A stretch of 57,125 nucleotides of DNA from Cellulomonas triticagri. Its GTDB lineage: Bacteria; Actinomycetota; Actinomycetes; Actinomycetales; Cellulomonadaceae. Of this stretch, positions 42,837 to 51,323 are shown piece by piece. Every line of letters starts with the position of its first letter. Position 1 is the stretch's first letter. The position numbers and the translations under genes were made by a program. The notes under the pieces were generated by a model. The model was not told the DNA's origin and did not search any database. It saw only the letters and a list, made by a program, of their open reading frames with translations. The DNA lies in the NCBI RefSeq assembly GCF_003696205.1, contig NZ_RFFI01000008.1, positions 1 through 57,125 on the forward strand, in the 5' to 3' direction.

Positions 42837-43313
42837 GTGAAGCTTCGTCATCTCCCGCTCCGGCTCGGCGCCGGCGCGTACATCCTCAGCTCCGGCATCG
42901 ACAAGCTCTCGGCCGACGAGGACGCCGCGAAGGGGTACCACGGCCTCGCGTCGGGCGCGTACCCGTTCCTGAAGGACGTCGACCCGAAGACGTTCACCAA
43001 GGCCGTCGCGGCCAGCGAGGTCGGCCTCGGCGCCGCCCTGCTGGTGCCGGTGCTGCCGCGCGTCGCCGTCGCCACCGGGTTCACGGCGTTCTCCGCCGCG
43101 CTCGTCGGCATGTACCTGCGCACCCCGGCCCTGCACCGGGGCGAGAACGACCCGCGGCCCAGCCCGGACGGCGTCGGCATCGCGAAAGACGTCATCATGC
43201 TCGGCGCCGCCGCGACCTACCTGCTGGACACCCTCACGTCCTCCGCCCGCAAGGCGGGGACGAAGGCGACGAAGAAGGCCGGCAAGGCGGCGAAGAAGCT
43301 CGCGCACCGCTGA
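42837..43313 (+). CDS. DoxX-like membrane protein with Lys-rich tail
   Basis: A 158-residue protein from GTG 42837 with GGAGG upstream. Four predicted helices and the pattern LRLGAGAYILSSGIDKL...GLGAALLVPVLPRVAV place it in the DoxX-related (SURF4-like) group of small membrane proteins associated with thiosulfate or thiol redox. The C-terminus is strikingly Lys/Ala-rich (ATKKAGKAAKKLAHR), suggesting binding to nucleic acid or phospholipid. A divergent MerR gene lies 104 bp away. Confidence 0.75.
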   Translation: MKLRHLPLRLGAGAYILSSGIDKLSADEDAAKGYHGLASGAYPFLKDVDPKTFTKAVAASEVGLGAALLVPVLPRVAVATGFTAFSAALVGMYLRTPALHRGENDPRPSPDGVGIAKDVIMLGAAATYLLDTLTSSARKAGTKATKKAGKAAKKLAHR

Positions 43314-43362
43314 GCCGCCTACGCTCGGGGGCGTCCCGTCCGCCGTCCCGAGGAGCACGTCC

Positions 43363-43962
43363 GTGCGTCAGCCCACCCGCTGGGAGCAGATCGGCCGGCA
43401 GAACCCCGACCGGTCCACCTGGTACGTCGAGCGGTTCCGCACCATGGCCGCCGAGGGCGCGGACCTCGCGGGCGAGGCGCGGATGGTCGACGCCATGCTC
43501 CCGCGCGGCTCCCGGGTGCTCGACGCCGGGAGCGGCCCGGGGCGGGTCGGCGGCGAGCTCGCCCGCCGCGGGCACAGCGTCGTCGGCGTGGACGTCGACC
43601 CGGTGCTCGTCGACGCCGCCCGCGCCGACCACCCCGAGGGCGACTGGTACGTGGGCGACCTCGCCGAGCTCGACCTGCCCGCCGTGGGCGTCGCCGAGCC
43701 GTTCGACGTCGCCGTCATGGCCGGGAACGTGCTCACGTTCGTCGCGCCCGGCACCGAGGTCGAGGTGCTGCGCCGCATCCGCGCGCACCTCGTGCCCGGC
43801 GGGCGGCTCGTCGTCGGGTTCGGCGCCGGGCGAGGGTACGCGTTCGACGCGCTGACCGACGACGCGCACGCCGCCGGGTTCCGGGTGCAGCACCGGTTCT
43901 CGACCTGGGACCTGCGGCCGTTCGACGCCGACGCGGACTTCCTGGTCGCCGTCCTGGGCTGA
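43363..43962 (+). CDS. SAM-dependent class I methyltransferase
   Basis: A 199-residue protein from GTG 43363 with GAGGAG upstream. Motif I is VLDAGSGPGRVGGELARRGHSVVGVDVDP, with the acidic loop ending motif II, followed by VAVMAGNVLTF and LRRIRAHLVPGGRLVVGF. The size fits small-molecule methyltransferases of the Methyltransf_25 kind. No substrate-binding extension is present, so the substrate remains open. A TACGCT -10 box is at 43320-43325. Confidence 0.88.
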   Translation: MRQPTRWEQIGRQNPDRSTWYVERFRTMAAEGADLAGEARMVDAMLPRGSRVLDAGSGPGRVGGELARRGHSVVGVDVDPVLVDAARADHPEGDWYVGDLAELDLPAVGVAEPFDVAVMAGNVLTFVAPGTEVEVLRRIRAHLVPGGRLVVGFGAGRGYAFDALTDDAHAAGFRVQHRFSTWDLRPFDADADFLVAVLG

Positions 43963-43997
43963 CCGGCAGACCGGCAGCACGAGGGCCGCGCGGGTCC

Positions 43998-44003
43998 TAC
44001 GCT
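43998..44003 (+). promoter_or_regulatory. -10 box TACGCT for a leaderless gene
   Basis: TACGCT ends 7 nt before ATG 44011, so the mRNA should start at the start codon. One of several such sites in the window. Confidence 0.5.
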
Positions 44004-44010
44004 CGACGGC

Positions 44011-44631
44011 ATGGCCCGGTACTTCGACGTCCACCCGCACGACCCGCAGGCGCGGGCGGTGAGCCAGGTCGTCGCGCTGCTGCGCGAGGACGGCCTCGTC
44101 GCCTACCCCACGGACTCCGGCTACGCCCTCGGGTGCCGCCTGGAGTCGCACACCGGCGCCGACCGCATCCGCGCGATCCGGCACCTCGGCGACAAGCACC
44201 ACTTCACGCTGATGTGCGCGGACTTCGCGCAGCTCGGTCAGCTCGTCCGCCTGGACAACGCGCCGTTCCGCGCGATCAAGGCGGCGACGCCCGGCCCGTA
44301 CACGTTCATCCTCCCGGCCACCAAGGAGGTCCCGCGGCGGCTCGCGCACCCGAAGAAGAAGACCGTCGGCGTGCGCATCACCGACAACCGGGTGGTGCAG
44401 GCGATCCTGCACGAGCTCGGCGAGCCGCTGCTGTCCTCGACCCTGATCCTCCCGGACCACACCGAGCCCATGACCGACGGCTGGACGGTCAAGGAGGAGC
44501 TCGACCACGTGGTGGACGCCGTCGTGGACGCCGGGGAGTGCGGCACCGAGCCCACCACGGTCGTCGACTGGTCCGAGGGCTTCCCCGAGGTCGTGCGGGT
44601 CGGCGCCGGCGACCCGGACCGCTTCGCCTGA
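44011..44631 (+). CDS. YciO/YrdC/Sua5-family L-threonylcarbamoyladenylate synthase-like protein
   Basis: A 206-residue protein with the YrdC fold. Diagnostic stretches: LREDGLVAYPTDSGYALGCRL, RIRAIRHLGDKHHFTLMCADF, GPYTFILPATKEVPRRLAHPKKKTVGVRITDNRVVQAI and LSSTLILPD. Sua5/TsaC make threonylcarbamoyl-AMP for tRNA t6A, but the KKKTVGVRIT and SSTLI variants put it in the YciO subfamily, whose activity is weaker and role unclear. It overlaps neither neighbour; a uracil-DNA glycosylase gene starts 2 nt after its stop, so the two are probably coexpressed. Confidence 0.86.
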   Translation: MARYFDVHPHDPQARAVSQVVALLREDGLVAYPTDSGYALGCRLESHTGADRIRAIRHLGDKHHFTLMCADFAQLGQLVRLDNAPFRAIKAATPGPYTFILPATKEVPRRLAHPKKKTVGVRITDNRVVQAILHELGEPLLSSTLILPDHTEPMTDGWTVKEELDHVVDAVVDAGECGTEPTTVVDWSEGFPEVVRVGAGDPDRFA

Positions 44632-44633
44632 CC

Positions 44634-45398
44634 GTGCGTGCCACGTCCGCGGCGCCGGTCCCGACGCCGGACGAGCCCGGGTACCCGGCGCACGCGGCGC
44701 CGGCGGCCGCCGGGCTCGCCGACCTGGACGCCGCCGTCGTGGAGTGCCGGGCCTGCCCGCGCCTGGTCGCGTGGCGCGAGCACGTCGCGACGGTGAAGCG
44801 CGCCGCCTTCCGGGACGAGACCTACTGGGCGCGCCCCGCGCCCGGGTTCGGCGACCCCGACGCCCGCGTGCTGGTCGTGGGCCTCGCGCCCGCGGCGCAC
44901 GGCGCCAACCGCACCGGGCGGATGTTCACCGGCGACCGGTCCGGGGACTTCCTGTTCGCCGCGATGCACCGGGTCGGCATGGCGTCCCAGCCCACCTCCA
45001 CGCACGTCGGCGACGGGCTGACCCTGTCCGGGGTGCGGATCACCGCACCCGTGCACTGCGCGCCGCCGGACAACGCCCCGCTGCCCGAGGAGCGACGACG
45101 CTGCGGGCCGTGGCTGGCGCGCGAGCTGGAGATCGTCCGACCCGGCGTCGTGGTCGTGCTCGGCGGGTTCGGCTGGGACGCGCTGCTCCGGACCCTCGCG
45201 GAGCAGGGCTGGGCGGTCCCCCGACCCCGGCCCCGCTTCGCGCACGGCGCCGAGGTGACCCTCGACCGTCCGGCGACCGGCGAGCGCGTCACCCTGCTGG
45301 GCTGCTTCCACGTCAGCCAGCAGAACACCTTCACCGGCCGCCTCACCCCGGACATGCTCGACGCGGTCCTGCGCCGGGCCCGCTCGCTCGCCGCGTGA
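44634..45398 (+). CDS. Uracil-DNA glycosylase, type 5 (UdgB-like)
   Basis: A 254-residue enzyme from GTG 44634. The active-site motif 1 is GLAPAAHGANRTGRMFTGD (family 5 UDGb shape, with Ala in place of the catalytic Asp of families 1-4), motif 2 is HVSQQNTFTGRLT, and CRACPRL plus the Cys at GVRITAPVHCAPP, which is near CAPPDN, are consistent with the 4Fe-4S ligands. It removes uracil and other damaged bases from DNA, which matters at high GC where cytosine deamination is frequent. Translationally adjacent to the YciO gene. Confidence 0.92.
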   Translation: MRATSAAPVPTPDEPGYPAHAAPAAAGLADLDAAVVECRACPRLVAWREHVATVKRAAFRDETYWARPAPGFGDPDARVLVVGLAPAAHGANRTGRMFTGDRSGDFLFAAMHRVGMASQPTSTHVGDGLTLSGVRITAPVHCAPPDNAPLPEERRRCGPWLARELEIVRPGVVVVLGGFGWDALLRTLAEQGWAVPRPRPRFAHGAEVTLDRPATGERVTLLGCFHVSQQNTFTGRLTPDMLDAVLRRARSLAA

Positions 45399-45525
45399 GG
45401 CCCCCGCGGCCGACGCCCCCCGGCACGCGCGGATCGCGGTGGGCGGGGGCGGAAACCACAGGCGACGGCGTCACGGTCAGCCGTCAGCACCACCGCCGCC
45501 AGCGCCGCGGTGGTCCGGCGGCCCG

Positions 45526-46149
45526 TCATCCGAACAGGCCAAGGGGGTCGGCGTTGCACGCACCGAACGCGACCTCGGCAGTCCGTGCGTCGACGGTGTA
45601 GGGGAGGTCGCCCGCCGTCTCCGACGTGAACCACGCCTCGTAGTCCGCCCTCCCGAACGAGGGCGGCACGACCTCCTCGCGGACCAGGCAGTCAGCCATG
45701 ATCGTCCACTCGTCGAGGTTCTCAGGGTTCCGCGAGACCTGCTCGTGGAGGTAGTCCACGTCACCCACGTGCTGGTCGTCGCACGCGCCGACCAGGTCCT
45801 GGAGCACGGAGTCCGGAGCATCCGGCGCGCCGCCCTGGATCGTGATCCCACCCGACGGCGGGAAGGTCACCTCGTACCCGACGTCCGCGAGGCACCGCGC
45901 GAACGCGTCGTACACCTGCGCGTACTCCGCGTCGGTCACCACGCCGTCCGCGAGGATCTCCCGCTGCTCGTCCGTGGACGCCCGCTCGTACGCCTGGGAG
46001 AAGGCGTCGGCCCAGGGCCCGTCGAGGTCCAGGGCTCTCGACCTCCCGGCTCCGTCAGCGTCCTCCCCGCCGACGGAGCCGGGAGGCGAGGCGGTGCACC
46101 CGGCGAGCACGGCCACGAGGAGGGTCAGGAAGACCGGGGGCTTCCTCAT
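45526..46149 (-). CDS. Lipoprotein with conserved Cys pattern
   Basis: A 207-residue lipoprotein; lipobox VLAGCTAS puts the Cys at 18. The body has Cys at four places (FARCLADVGY, GACDDQH, MADCLVREEV, GACNAD), suggesting disulfides. The FARCLADVGYEVTFPP stretch resembles ACMAEQGFDYVP in the bacteriocin-cluster lipoprotein at 20,907-21,794, so both may belong to one actinobacterial family. A small gene ends 12 nt upstream, and a TAGCGT promoter box (46346-46341) lies beyond, so they form one unit. Confidence 0.75.
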   Translation of the reverse strand: MRKPPVFLTLLVAVLAGCTASPPGSVGGEDADGAGRSRALDLDGPWADAFSQAYERASTDEQREILADGVVTDAEYAQVYDAFARCLADVGYEVTFPPSGGITIQGGAPDAPDSVLQDLVGACDDQHVGDVDYLHEQVSRNPENLDEWTIMADCLVREEVVPPSFGRADYEAWFTSETAGDLPYTVDARTAEVAFGACNADPLGLFG

Positions 46150-46161
46150 CGCCGCACCCGT

Positions 46162-46290
46162 TCAGACCCGGTAGTTGACGCCGTAGGAGGTGTACGGCGA
46201 GCACAAGCCCTGGCTCGACACCTTGCCGAGGCCCGCCTTGTTCCCGAGGGTCGCCTTCGCACCGTTCCGCACCACTCCCCTGCGTCGCAC
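46162..46290 (-). CDS. Small hypothetical ORF or gene fragment
   Basis: A 42-residue reading frame from GTG 46290 to TGA, 12 nt upstream of the lipoprotein gene. After codon 10 all 32 codons end in G or C, so it looks genuinely coding. The sequence ends SQGLCSPYTSYGVNYRV. It could be a small gene or the 3' remnant of a longer gene whose start was lost. Family not recognised. Confidence 0.4.
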   Translation of the reverse strand: MRRRGVVRNGAKATLGNKAGLGKVSSQGLCSPYTSYGVNYRV

Positions 46291-46340
46291 CCGTCCGACC
46301 CGCGAGCCCGTGCGTCCCGCGCGGTCGGTATGACGGGTGC

Positions 46341-46346
46341 ACGCTA
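46341..46346 (-). promoter_or_regulatory. -10 box TAGCGT of small ORF/lipoprotein unit
   Basis: TAGCGT on the minus strand lies about 50 nt upstream of GTG 46290. The stretch 46291-46466 otherwise contains nothing recognised. Confidence 0.35.
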
Positions 46347-46466
46347 GGTCGCGCTCACGCCTGCTGAGTGGTGCCTGGGCGAGAACTGGGTGCCCGGGGC
46401 ACCTCAGGTAGGTGGTGACGACGCGGTCTCCCTGCGCGACGACGCGCTGAGCAGGCGGGCGCCCGG

Positions 46467-47360
46467 TCAGCCGACGATGCGGCCGCCCGTCGCCGCGATG
46501 TACTCGCCCGTGATGTAGCTCGACTCCTGGCTCGCCAGGAAGACGTACGCGGGGGCGAGCTCCGCGGGCTGCCCGGCGCGGCCGAGCGGGGTGTCGCCGC
46601 CGAACTCCTCCACCTTCTCCGTCGGCATCGTCGCGGGGATCAGCGGGGTCCAGATCGGGCCGGGCGCGACGGCGTTGACGCGGATGCCCTGCTCCGCGAC
46701 CTGCTGCGCGAGCGCCTTCGTGAAGTTGAGGATCGCGGCCTTGGTGGCGGCGTAGTCGATCAGCGGCGGGCTGGGCTGGAACGCCTGGACAGACGTCGTG
46801 TTGATGATCGTCGACCCGGGCGCCAGGTGCGGCAGGGCGGCGCGGGTGATCCAGAACAGGGCGTAGACGTTGGTCTTCATCGTGCGGTCGAGCTGCTCGG
46901 TGGTGAGGTCGAGCAGGCCGCCGTCCTGCGCCATCTGGTACGCCGCGTTGTTGACCAGGACGTCGAGCCCGCCGAGGTCGGCGACCGTGCGGGCGACGAC
47001 CTCGCCGCAGAACGCCTCGTCACGGATGTCGCCGGGCAGCGCGAGGGCGCGGCGACCGGCCTCCTCGACCAGGCGCACGGTCTCGCGGGCGTCCGGCTCC
47101 TCCTCGGGGAGGTAGACCAGCGCGACGTCGGCGCCCTCCCGGGCGAACGCGAGCGCGACGGCGCGCCCGATCCCGGAGTCGCCGCCGGTGACCAGCGCGC
47201 GCTTGCCGTCCAGCCGGCCGGAGCCGACGTAGGTGTCCTCGCCGTGGTCGGGCTGCTGCCGCATGTCGCCGGTCCGGCCGGGGTGCTCGAGCGGCTGCGC
47301 GGGCTGCTCGGGAGCCGGGTGCTGGGTCGTCGGGTCCTGGGGCGTCGTCTGGTCGCTCAT
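46467..47360 (-). CDS. Short-chain dehydrogenase/reductase with N-terminal extension
   Basis: A 297-residue SDR. The coenzyme motif is TGGDSGIGRAVAL, the NNAA motif DVLVNNAAYQMA, the Ser/Tyr-Lys triad in INTTSV and YAATK, and the ending PIWTPLIPATMPTEKVEEFG...FLASQESSYITGEYIAATGG fits the YghA/GsiB-associated classical SDRs. A 45-residue Gln/Pro-rich N-terminal tail (residues 1-46), typical of stress-induced members, precedes the Rossmann fold. The substrate is unknown. It has GGGGAGG immediately before ATG 47360. Confidence 0.9.
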   Translation of the reverse strand: MSDQTTPQDPTTQHPAPEQPAQPLEHPGRTGDMRQQPDHGEDTYVGSGRLDGKRALVTGGDSGIGRAVALAFAREGADVALVYLPEEEPDARETVRLVEEAGRRALALPGDIRDEAFCGEVVARTVADLGGLDVLVNNAAYQMAQDGGLLDLTTEQLDRTMKTNVYALFWITRAALPHLAPGSTIINTTSVQAFQPSPPLIDYAATKAAILNFTKALAQQVAEQGIRVNAVAPGPIWTPLIPATMPTEKVEEFGGDTPLGRAGQPAELAPAYVFLASQESSYITGEYIAATGGRIVG

Positions 47361-47580
47361 ACCTCCCCATCGTCCGGGTCCTGCGCCACGTCGCCACCGG
47401 AGCCTCCCGAGTTGCCGCGGACCCCGCGGCGGGCGCAGTGTGTCGGGGGCCCCGGCGGGGTCCGGGCGGCCGGACGTCACCCGGACGGGTGCACCGCGCG
47501 GCAGTCCGACCAGCACGTGCACGCCGTCCGCACACCCGCCGCACAGGGTCCCCCCGGCCGGAGCCCTAGGGTGGCGGTCC

Positions 47581-47874
47581 GTGGCCGACGTCAGGAGGAA
47601 CGTGAGCGACGACGAGCAGTACGTCGAGATCTGGGGCGACCGGGTGTCGCTCCGCGACCTGGTCGTGGCGCTGGCGGTGTGCGCCGCCGCGACGGTGGCC
47701 GCCGTGCTGGTGGGCCGCGCGCTCGGGCAGGACGAGTTCTTCTGGGGCCTCGGCGGGGCGGTGGTCGGCTTCGGCGGCGCCGTCGCGCTCGTGCGCCCGA
47801 AGCGGGACGTGCAGATCGTCGCCGACGACGCCCCCGCAGAGCCCGGGCAGCCGGGCCGCGATCCGGTGGCCTGA
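47581..47874 (+). CDS. Small membrane protein
   Basis: A 97-residue protein from GTG 47581 (or 90 residues from GTG 47602, which has AGGAGG 3 nt before it). It has one or two hydrophobic stretches (LRDLVVALAVCAAATVAAVLVGRAL; FFWGLGGAVVGFGGAVALV) and an acidic C-terminus. A TAGGGT -10 box (47567-47572) ends 8 nt before the first GTG, so leaderless initiation is possible. Family unknown. Confidence 0.6.
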   Translation: MADVRRNVSDDEQYVEIWGDRVSLRDLVVALAVCAAATVAAVLVGRALGQDEFFWGLGGAVVGFGGAVALVRPKRDVQIVADDAPAEPGQPGRDPVA

Positions 47875-47962
47875 GTCCCCGGCGCCCCCGCGCCACCCCC
47901 GAGCCCAGCCGCTCGCGCTCCCCCGACCCGTCCGGGGGTGCGCCCCGCTCCGAAAGACCTCT

Positions 47963-49315
47963 GTGGACCTCTCCCTGCTGCTGCCGATGGTCGTCGCGTC
48001 CCTCGCGGCCGTCGCGCTGTACACGCTGATCGGGTTCATCCCGGGCACCGACGAGACGTCGGTGCTGCTCCCGGTGACGCTGGCCCTGGTGCTGGCGGGC
48101 ACGGACCCGCAGGTGGTGCTGGCGTTCTTCATCGCCGCGGTGGTGACGCTGAACCTGACGAACTCGATCCCCACGGCCCTGGTGGGCCTGCCGGGCGGGG
48201 TGCTGTCCGCGCCGATGATCGACCACGCCCTGCGCCTGAAGCAGGAGGGGCGCGCGGCGGAGACGATCCGCAAGATGGCCGCGGGCTCGGTGGTCGGCAC
48301 GCTGGTCGCGGTGCCGCTGGCGCTCGGCATCGCCCAGGCCATCGCCCCGCTGGGCCAGCAGCTGCGGGAGTACGGGTCGCTGCTGTTCGTGGGCGGCGCG
48401 GTGGTGCTCGCGCTGCTCGGCAAGAACAAGGTGCTGTCGCTGCTGGCGATCGTCCCGCTGGGCCTGCTGTTCCAGGGCGTGCAGGCGCTGTACCGGCAGA
48501 CGGGCGTGCTGCCCGAGGACGGCACGATCACGGTGTCGTTCTTCCTCGCGATCACGGCGGGCCCGCTGCTGCTCAGCCTGATCACGCTGCTGAACCCGAC
48601 GCTGCGGGCCGCGCTCCCGCGCGCCGGGCGGACGCCGGTGCGGATCACCACGACCGAGCTGAAGGGCGCGCCGCTGAGCCCCCGCAAGCTGCTCACGCGG
48701 GCCGAGCTCGGCACCAGCGCGGCGGTGTCCGCGGCGTCGACGCCGCTGTTCTTCCTCAGCCCGGTCGCGCTGACCCTGCTGATGGGCGAGGCCGCAGGTG
48801 GCCGGGCGAAGCAGCCCGTGGAGCGGTCCTCGCGCGCAGTCACGGCGATGGCCGCGCTCGCGCACTCGACGTACCTCGCCGGGCTGATCATCCCGCTGCT
48901 GGCCGTGGGCCTGCCGCTGTCGCCCGTCGCCGTCGGCCCGGCGAACGCTCTGTTCAACGCGCCGCCGGTGCTGAGCCTGGACCAGAACCTGCACCACCTG
49001 CTGAGCACGTCGCAGTTCGTGGTCGCGGTGCTGGTCGGCGGGGCGCTGGCCCTGGTGCTGTCGTACGTCCTGGCGGTCCGGTACTCGTTCCGGCTGACCG
49101 CCGTCGTCACGCGCTACGTCCCGCACGAGGCGGTGCTGGCGCTGTTCGTCGTCTTCGTGCTGCTGCTGGCGTACCTGGACGCCGGGCTCGTGAACGTCTT
49201 CGCCGTGCTGCTCGTCGGGCTGACGTGCGGCACCCTGAACCGGTTGGGCGTCAACTTCGGGGTGCAGTTCATGTCGCTGTACGCAGCCCCGTGGTTCGTC
49301 GCCCACCTGATGTGA
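47963..49315 (+). CDS. TctA-family permease in mevalonate operon
   Basis: A 450-residue, about 11-helix protein. FIPGTDETSVLLPVTLALVLAGTDPQVVLAFFIAAVVTLNLTNSIPTALVGLPGG is the TctA (tripartite tricarboxylate transporter) N-terminal signature, where the loop normally carries GxGP. No TctB or TctC partners are encoded nearby. The gene is 5 nt upstream of mevalonate kinase, so it is probably cotranscribed with the lower mevalonate pathway. A role in uptake of mevalonate or a related acid is tempting but inferred. Confidence 0.8.
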   Translation: MDLSLLLPMVVASLAAVALYTLIGFIPGTDETSVLLPVTLALVLAGTDPQVVLAFFIAAVVTLNLTNSIPTALVGLPGGVLSAPMIDHALRLKQEGRAAETIRKMAAGSVVGTLVAVPLALGIAQAIAPLGQQLREYGSLLFVGGAVVLALLGKNKVLSLLAIVPLGLLFQGVQALYRQTGVLPEDGTITVSFFLAITAGPLLLSLITLLNPTLRAALPRAGRTPVRITTTELKGAPLSPRKLLTRAELGTSAAVSAASTPLFFLSPVALTLLMGEAAGGRAKQPVERSSRAVTAMAALAHSTYLAGLIIPLLAVGLPLSPVAVGPANALFNAPPVLSLDQNLHHLLSTSQFVVAVLVGGALALVLSYVLAVRYSFRLTAVVTRYVPHEAVLALFVVFVLLLAYLDAGLVNVFAVLLVGLTCGTLNRLGVNFGVQFMSLYAAPWFVAHLM

Positions 49316-49320
49316 GGAGC

Positions 49321-50319
49321 ATGACCATCCGCGACGAGCCGAACCCCGCGCCCGAGGGCCGCGTCGGCACCGGGCACACCCGGGCCAAGGCGATCCTGGT
49401 GGGCGAGCACGCCGTCGTCTACGGCGAGCCCGCCATCGCGCTGCCGCTGGCGAGCCTCCCGATGCGCGCGACCGCGCGCCGCGAGGACGGGCCGCTGACC
49501 CTGGAGTCGGTGCTGTACTCCGGCACCCTGGCCGACGCCCCCGAGGTGCTGGCCGCGCCGCGCGCCGCCATCGAGGCGACCCTCGACCACCTGGGGCTGC
49601 CGCACCACGGCATCACGCTGAGCACGGAGTCCACGATCCCGGCCGCGCGCGGCCTCGGGTCGAGCGCCGCCACCGCCGGCGCCCTCGCGCACGCCCTGGC
49701 CGACCTCGTCGGGCGGACGCTGACCCCGCAGGAGCACTTCGACCTCGTGCAGGTCGGTGAGCGGGTCGCGCACGGCAACCCGTCCGGGCTGGACGCCCGC
49801 ACGACGGCGTCCACCGAGCCCGTGTGGTTCCAGGCCGGGGAGATCCGCTCCCTCGACCTGGCCCTGCGCGCGCACCTCGTCGTCGCCGACACCGGCGTGC
49901 ACGGGCGCACCCGGGTGGCCGTCGCCGACGTGCGGTCGTTCCGGGACCGGCACCCGGCTCGCGGCGCGGAGCTCGTCGCGGCGCTGGGGCAGATCACCCG
50001 GGACACCGTGGACGACCTGGCGCTGGACCGCCCGCAGGACCTCGGCGCCCGGATGACCCGCGCCCACGGCATGCTCGCCGAGCTCGGCGTCTCCTCCCCG
50101 GAGCTCGACCGGCTCGTCGGCGCGGCCCTCGCCGCCGGGGCGCTCGGCGCCAAGCTCACCGGCGGTGGCCAGGGCGGATGCATGCTCGCGCTCGCGGCCG
50201 ACGCGACCTCCGCTGGTACGATCGCCGCTGCCCTGCGCCGCGCGGGCGCGGCGCGCACCTGGCTGCACCGGACCGACGCGCGACGACCCGCCCCTCCCGC
50301 CCAGGTGTCCCTCGGATGA
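49321..50319 (+). CDS. mvk: Mevalonate kinase
   Basis: A 332-residue GHMP kinase. ATP phosphorylates mevalonate to 5-phosphomevalonate, the first of the three kinase/decarboxylase steps. Motif 1: KAILVGEHAVVYGEPAIALPL; motif 2: PAARGLGSSAATAGALAHAL; motif 3: GALGAKLTGGGQGGCMLAL. The Asp of ARTTA (about residue 160) is the expected catalytic base. It overlaps the decarboxylase gene (ATGA) in the conserved order mvk-mvaD-pmk-idi. ATG 49321 lies 5 nt after the TctA stop. Confidence 0.93.
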   Translation: MTIRDEPNPAPEGRVGTGHTRAKAILVGEHAVVYGEPAIALPLASLPMRATARREDGPLTLESVLYSGTLADAPEVLAAPRAAIEATLDHLGLPHHGITLSTESTIPAARGLGSSAATAGALAHALADLVGRTLTPQEHFDLVQVGERVAHGNPSGLDARTTASTEPVWFQAGEIRSLDLALRAHLVVADTGVHGRTRVAVADVRSFRDRHPARGAELVAALGQITRDTVDDLALDRPQDLGARMTRAHGMLAELGVSSPELDRLVGAALAAGALGAKLTGGGQGGCMLALAADATSAGTIAAALRRAGAARTWLHRTDARRPAPPAQVSLG

Positions 50320-51323
50320 CGAACTCCGCGACCGCCGTCGCGCACGCGAACATCGCCCTCGCCAAGTACTGGGGCAAGCGCGACGAGACCCTGGCGATCC
50401 CCGCGACGTCCAGCCTGTCGCTGACCCTGGACGCGTTCCACGCCACCACCACCGTCACCGTGGGCGCGGAGGCCGACGCGGGCACGCTGGACGGGCGCCC
50501 GATGTCCGAGGGCGAGCTCGGCCGGGTGTCCCGGTTCCTCGACCTCGTGCGCGAGCGTGCCGGCTCGACCGCGCGCGCGACCGTGACCTCGGAGTCCACC
50601 GTCCCCACCGGGGCCGGCCTCGCGTCCTCCGCCAGCGGCTTCGCGGCGCTGGCCGGTGCCGCGGCCGCCGCGTACGGCCTGGACCTGGACCCGCGCGACC
50701 TGTCCCGGCTGGCCCGGCGCGGCTCCGGGTCGGCGGCGCGCTCGGTGTTCGGCGGGCTCGTGGTGTGGCACGGCGGGACCGACGACGCGACGTCGTACGC
50801 CGAGCCCGTGCCCGGCGGCGAGGCCGGGGGCCCGCTCGACCCGGCGATGGCCGTGGTCGTGCTGGACGCCGGGCAGAAGTCGGTGTCCAGCCGCGTGGCG
50901 ATGCGCCGCACCGTGGAGACGTCGCCGTTCTTCCCCGGCTGGGTCGAGTCCACGGAGCAGGACGTCCGTCTCATGCTCGACGCCGTCGCCGCGGGTGACC
51001 TCGCGGCGCTGGGCGCGCTCGCCGAGTCCAACGCGCTGCGCATGCACGCGACGATGCTGGGCGCGCGCCCGCCGGTCCGGTACTGGACCGCACACACGGT
51101 GGCCGTGCTGGACGAGGTGCAGGCGCTGCGCGCCGAGGGGCTGCCCTGCTGGGCGACCATCGACGCGGGTCCGAACGTCAAGGTGCTGTGCTCCGGCGCG
51201 GACCTCGACGTCGTCGCGACCGCGCTGGCTCGTGGCACCGACGGCGACGAGGCGCGCCGGGTCGTGACCGCCCGCCCGGGCCCGGACCTGCGGGTGGCCG
51301 CCGGGGCGGGGGTGGCCGCGTGA
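50316..51323 (+). CDS. mvaD: Diphosphomevalonate decarboxylase
   Basis: A 335-residue GHMP enzyme that converts mevalonate diphosphate to isopentenyl diphosphate and CO2 using ATP. The start AVAHANIALAKYWGKRDETLAIPATSSLSLTLD is highly conserved; PTGAGLASSASGFAALA binds ATP; RRGSGSAARSVFGGLVVW and the DAGPNVKVLC segment form the active site. It overlaps both kinase genes by 4 nt. Confidence 0.94.
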   Translation: MTNSATAVAHANIALAKYWGKRDETLAIPATSSLSLTLDAFHATTTVTVGAEADAGTLDGRPMSEGELGRVSRFLDLVRERAGSTARATVTSESTVPTGAGLASSASGFAALAGAAAAAYGLDLDPRDLSRLARRGSGSAARSVFGGLVVWHGGTDDATSYAEPVPGGEAGGPLDPAMAVVVLDAGQKSVSSRVAMRRTVETSPFFPGWVESTEQDVRLMLDAVAAGDLAALGALAESNALRMHATMLGARPPVRYWTAHTVAVLDEVQALRAEGLPCWATIDAGPNVKVLCSGADLDVVATALARGTDGDEARRVVTARPGPDLRVAAGAGVAA

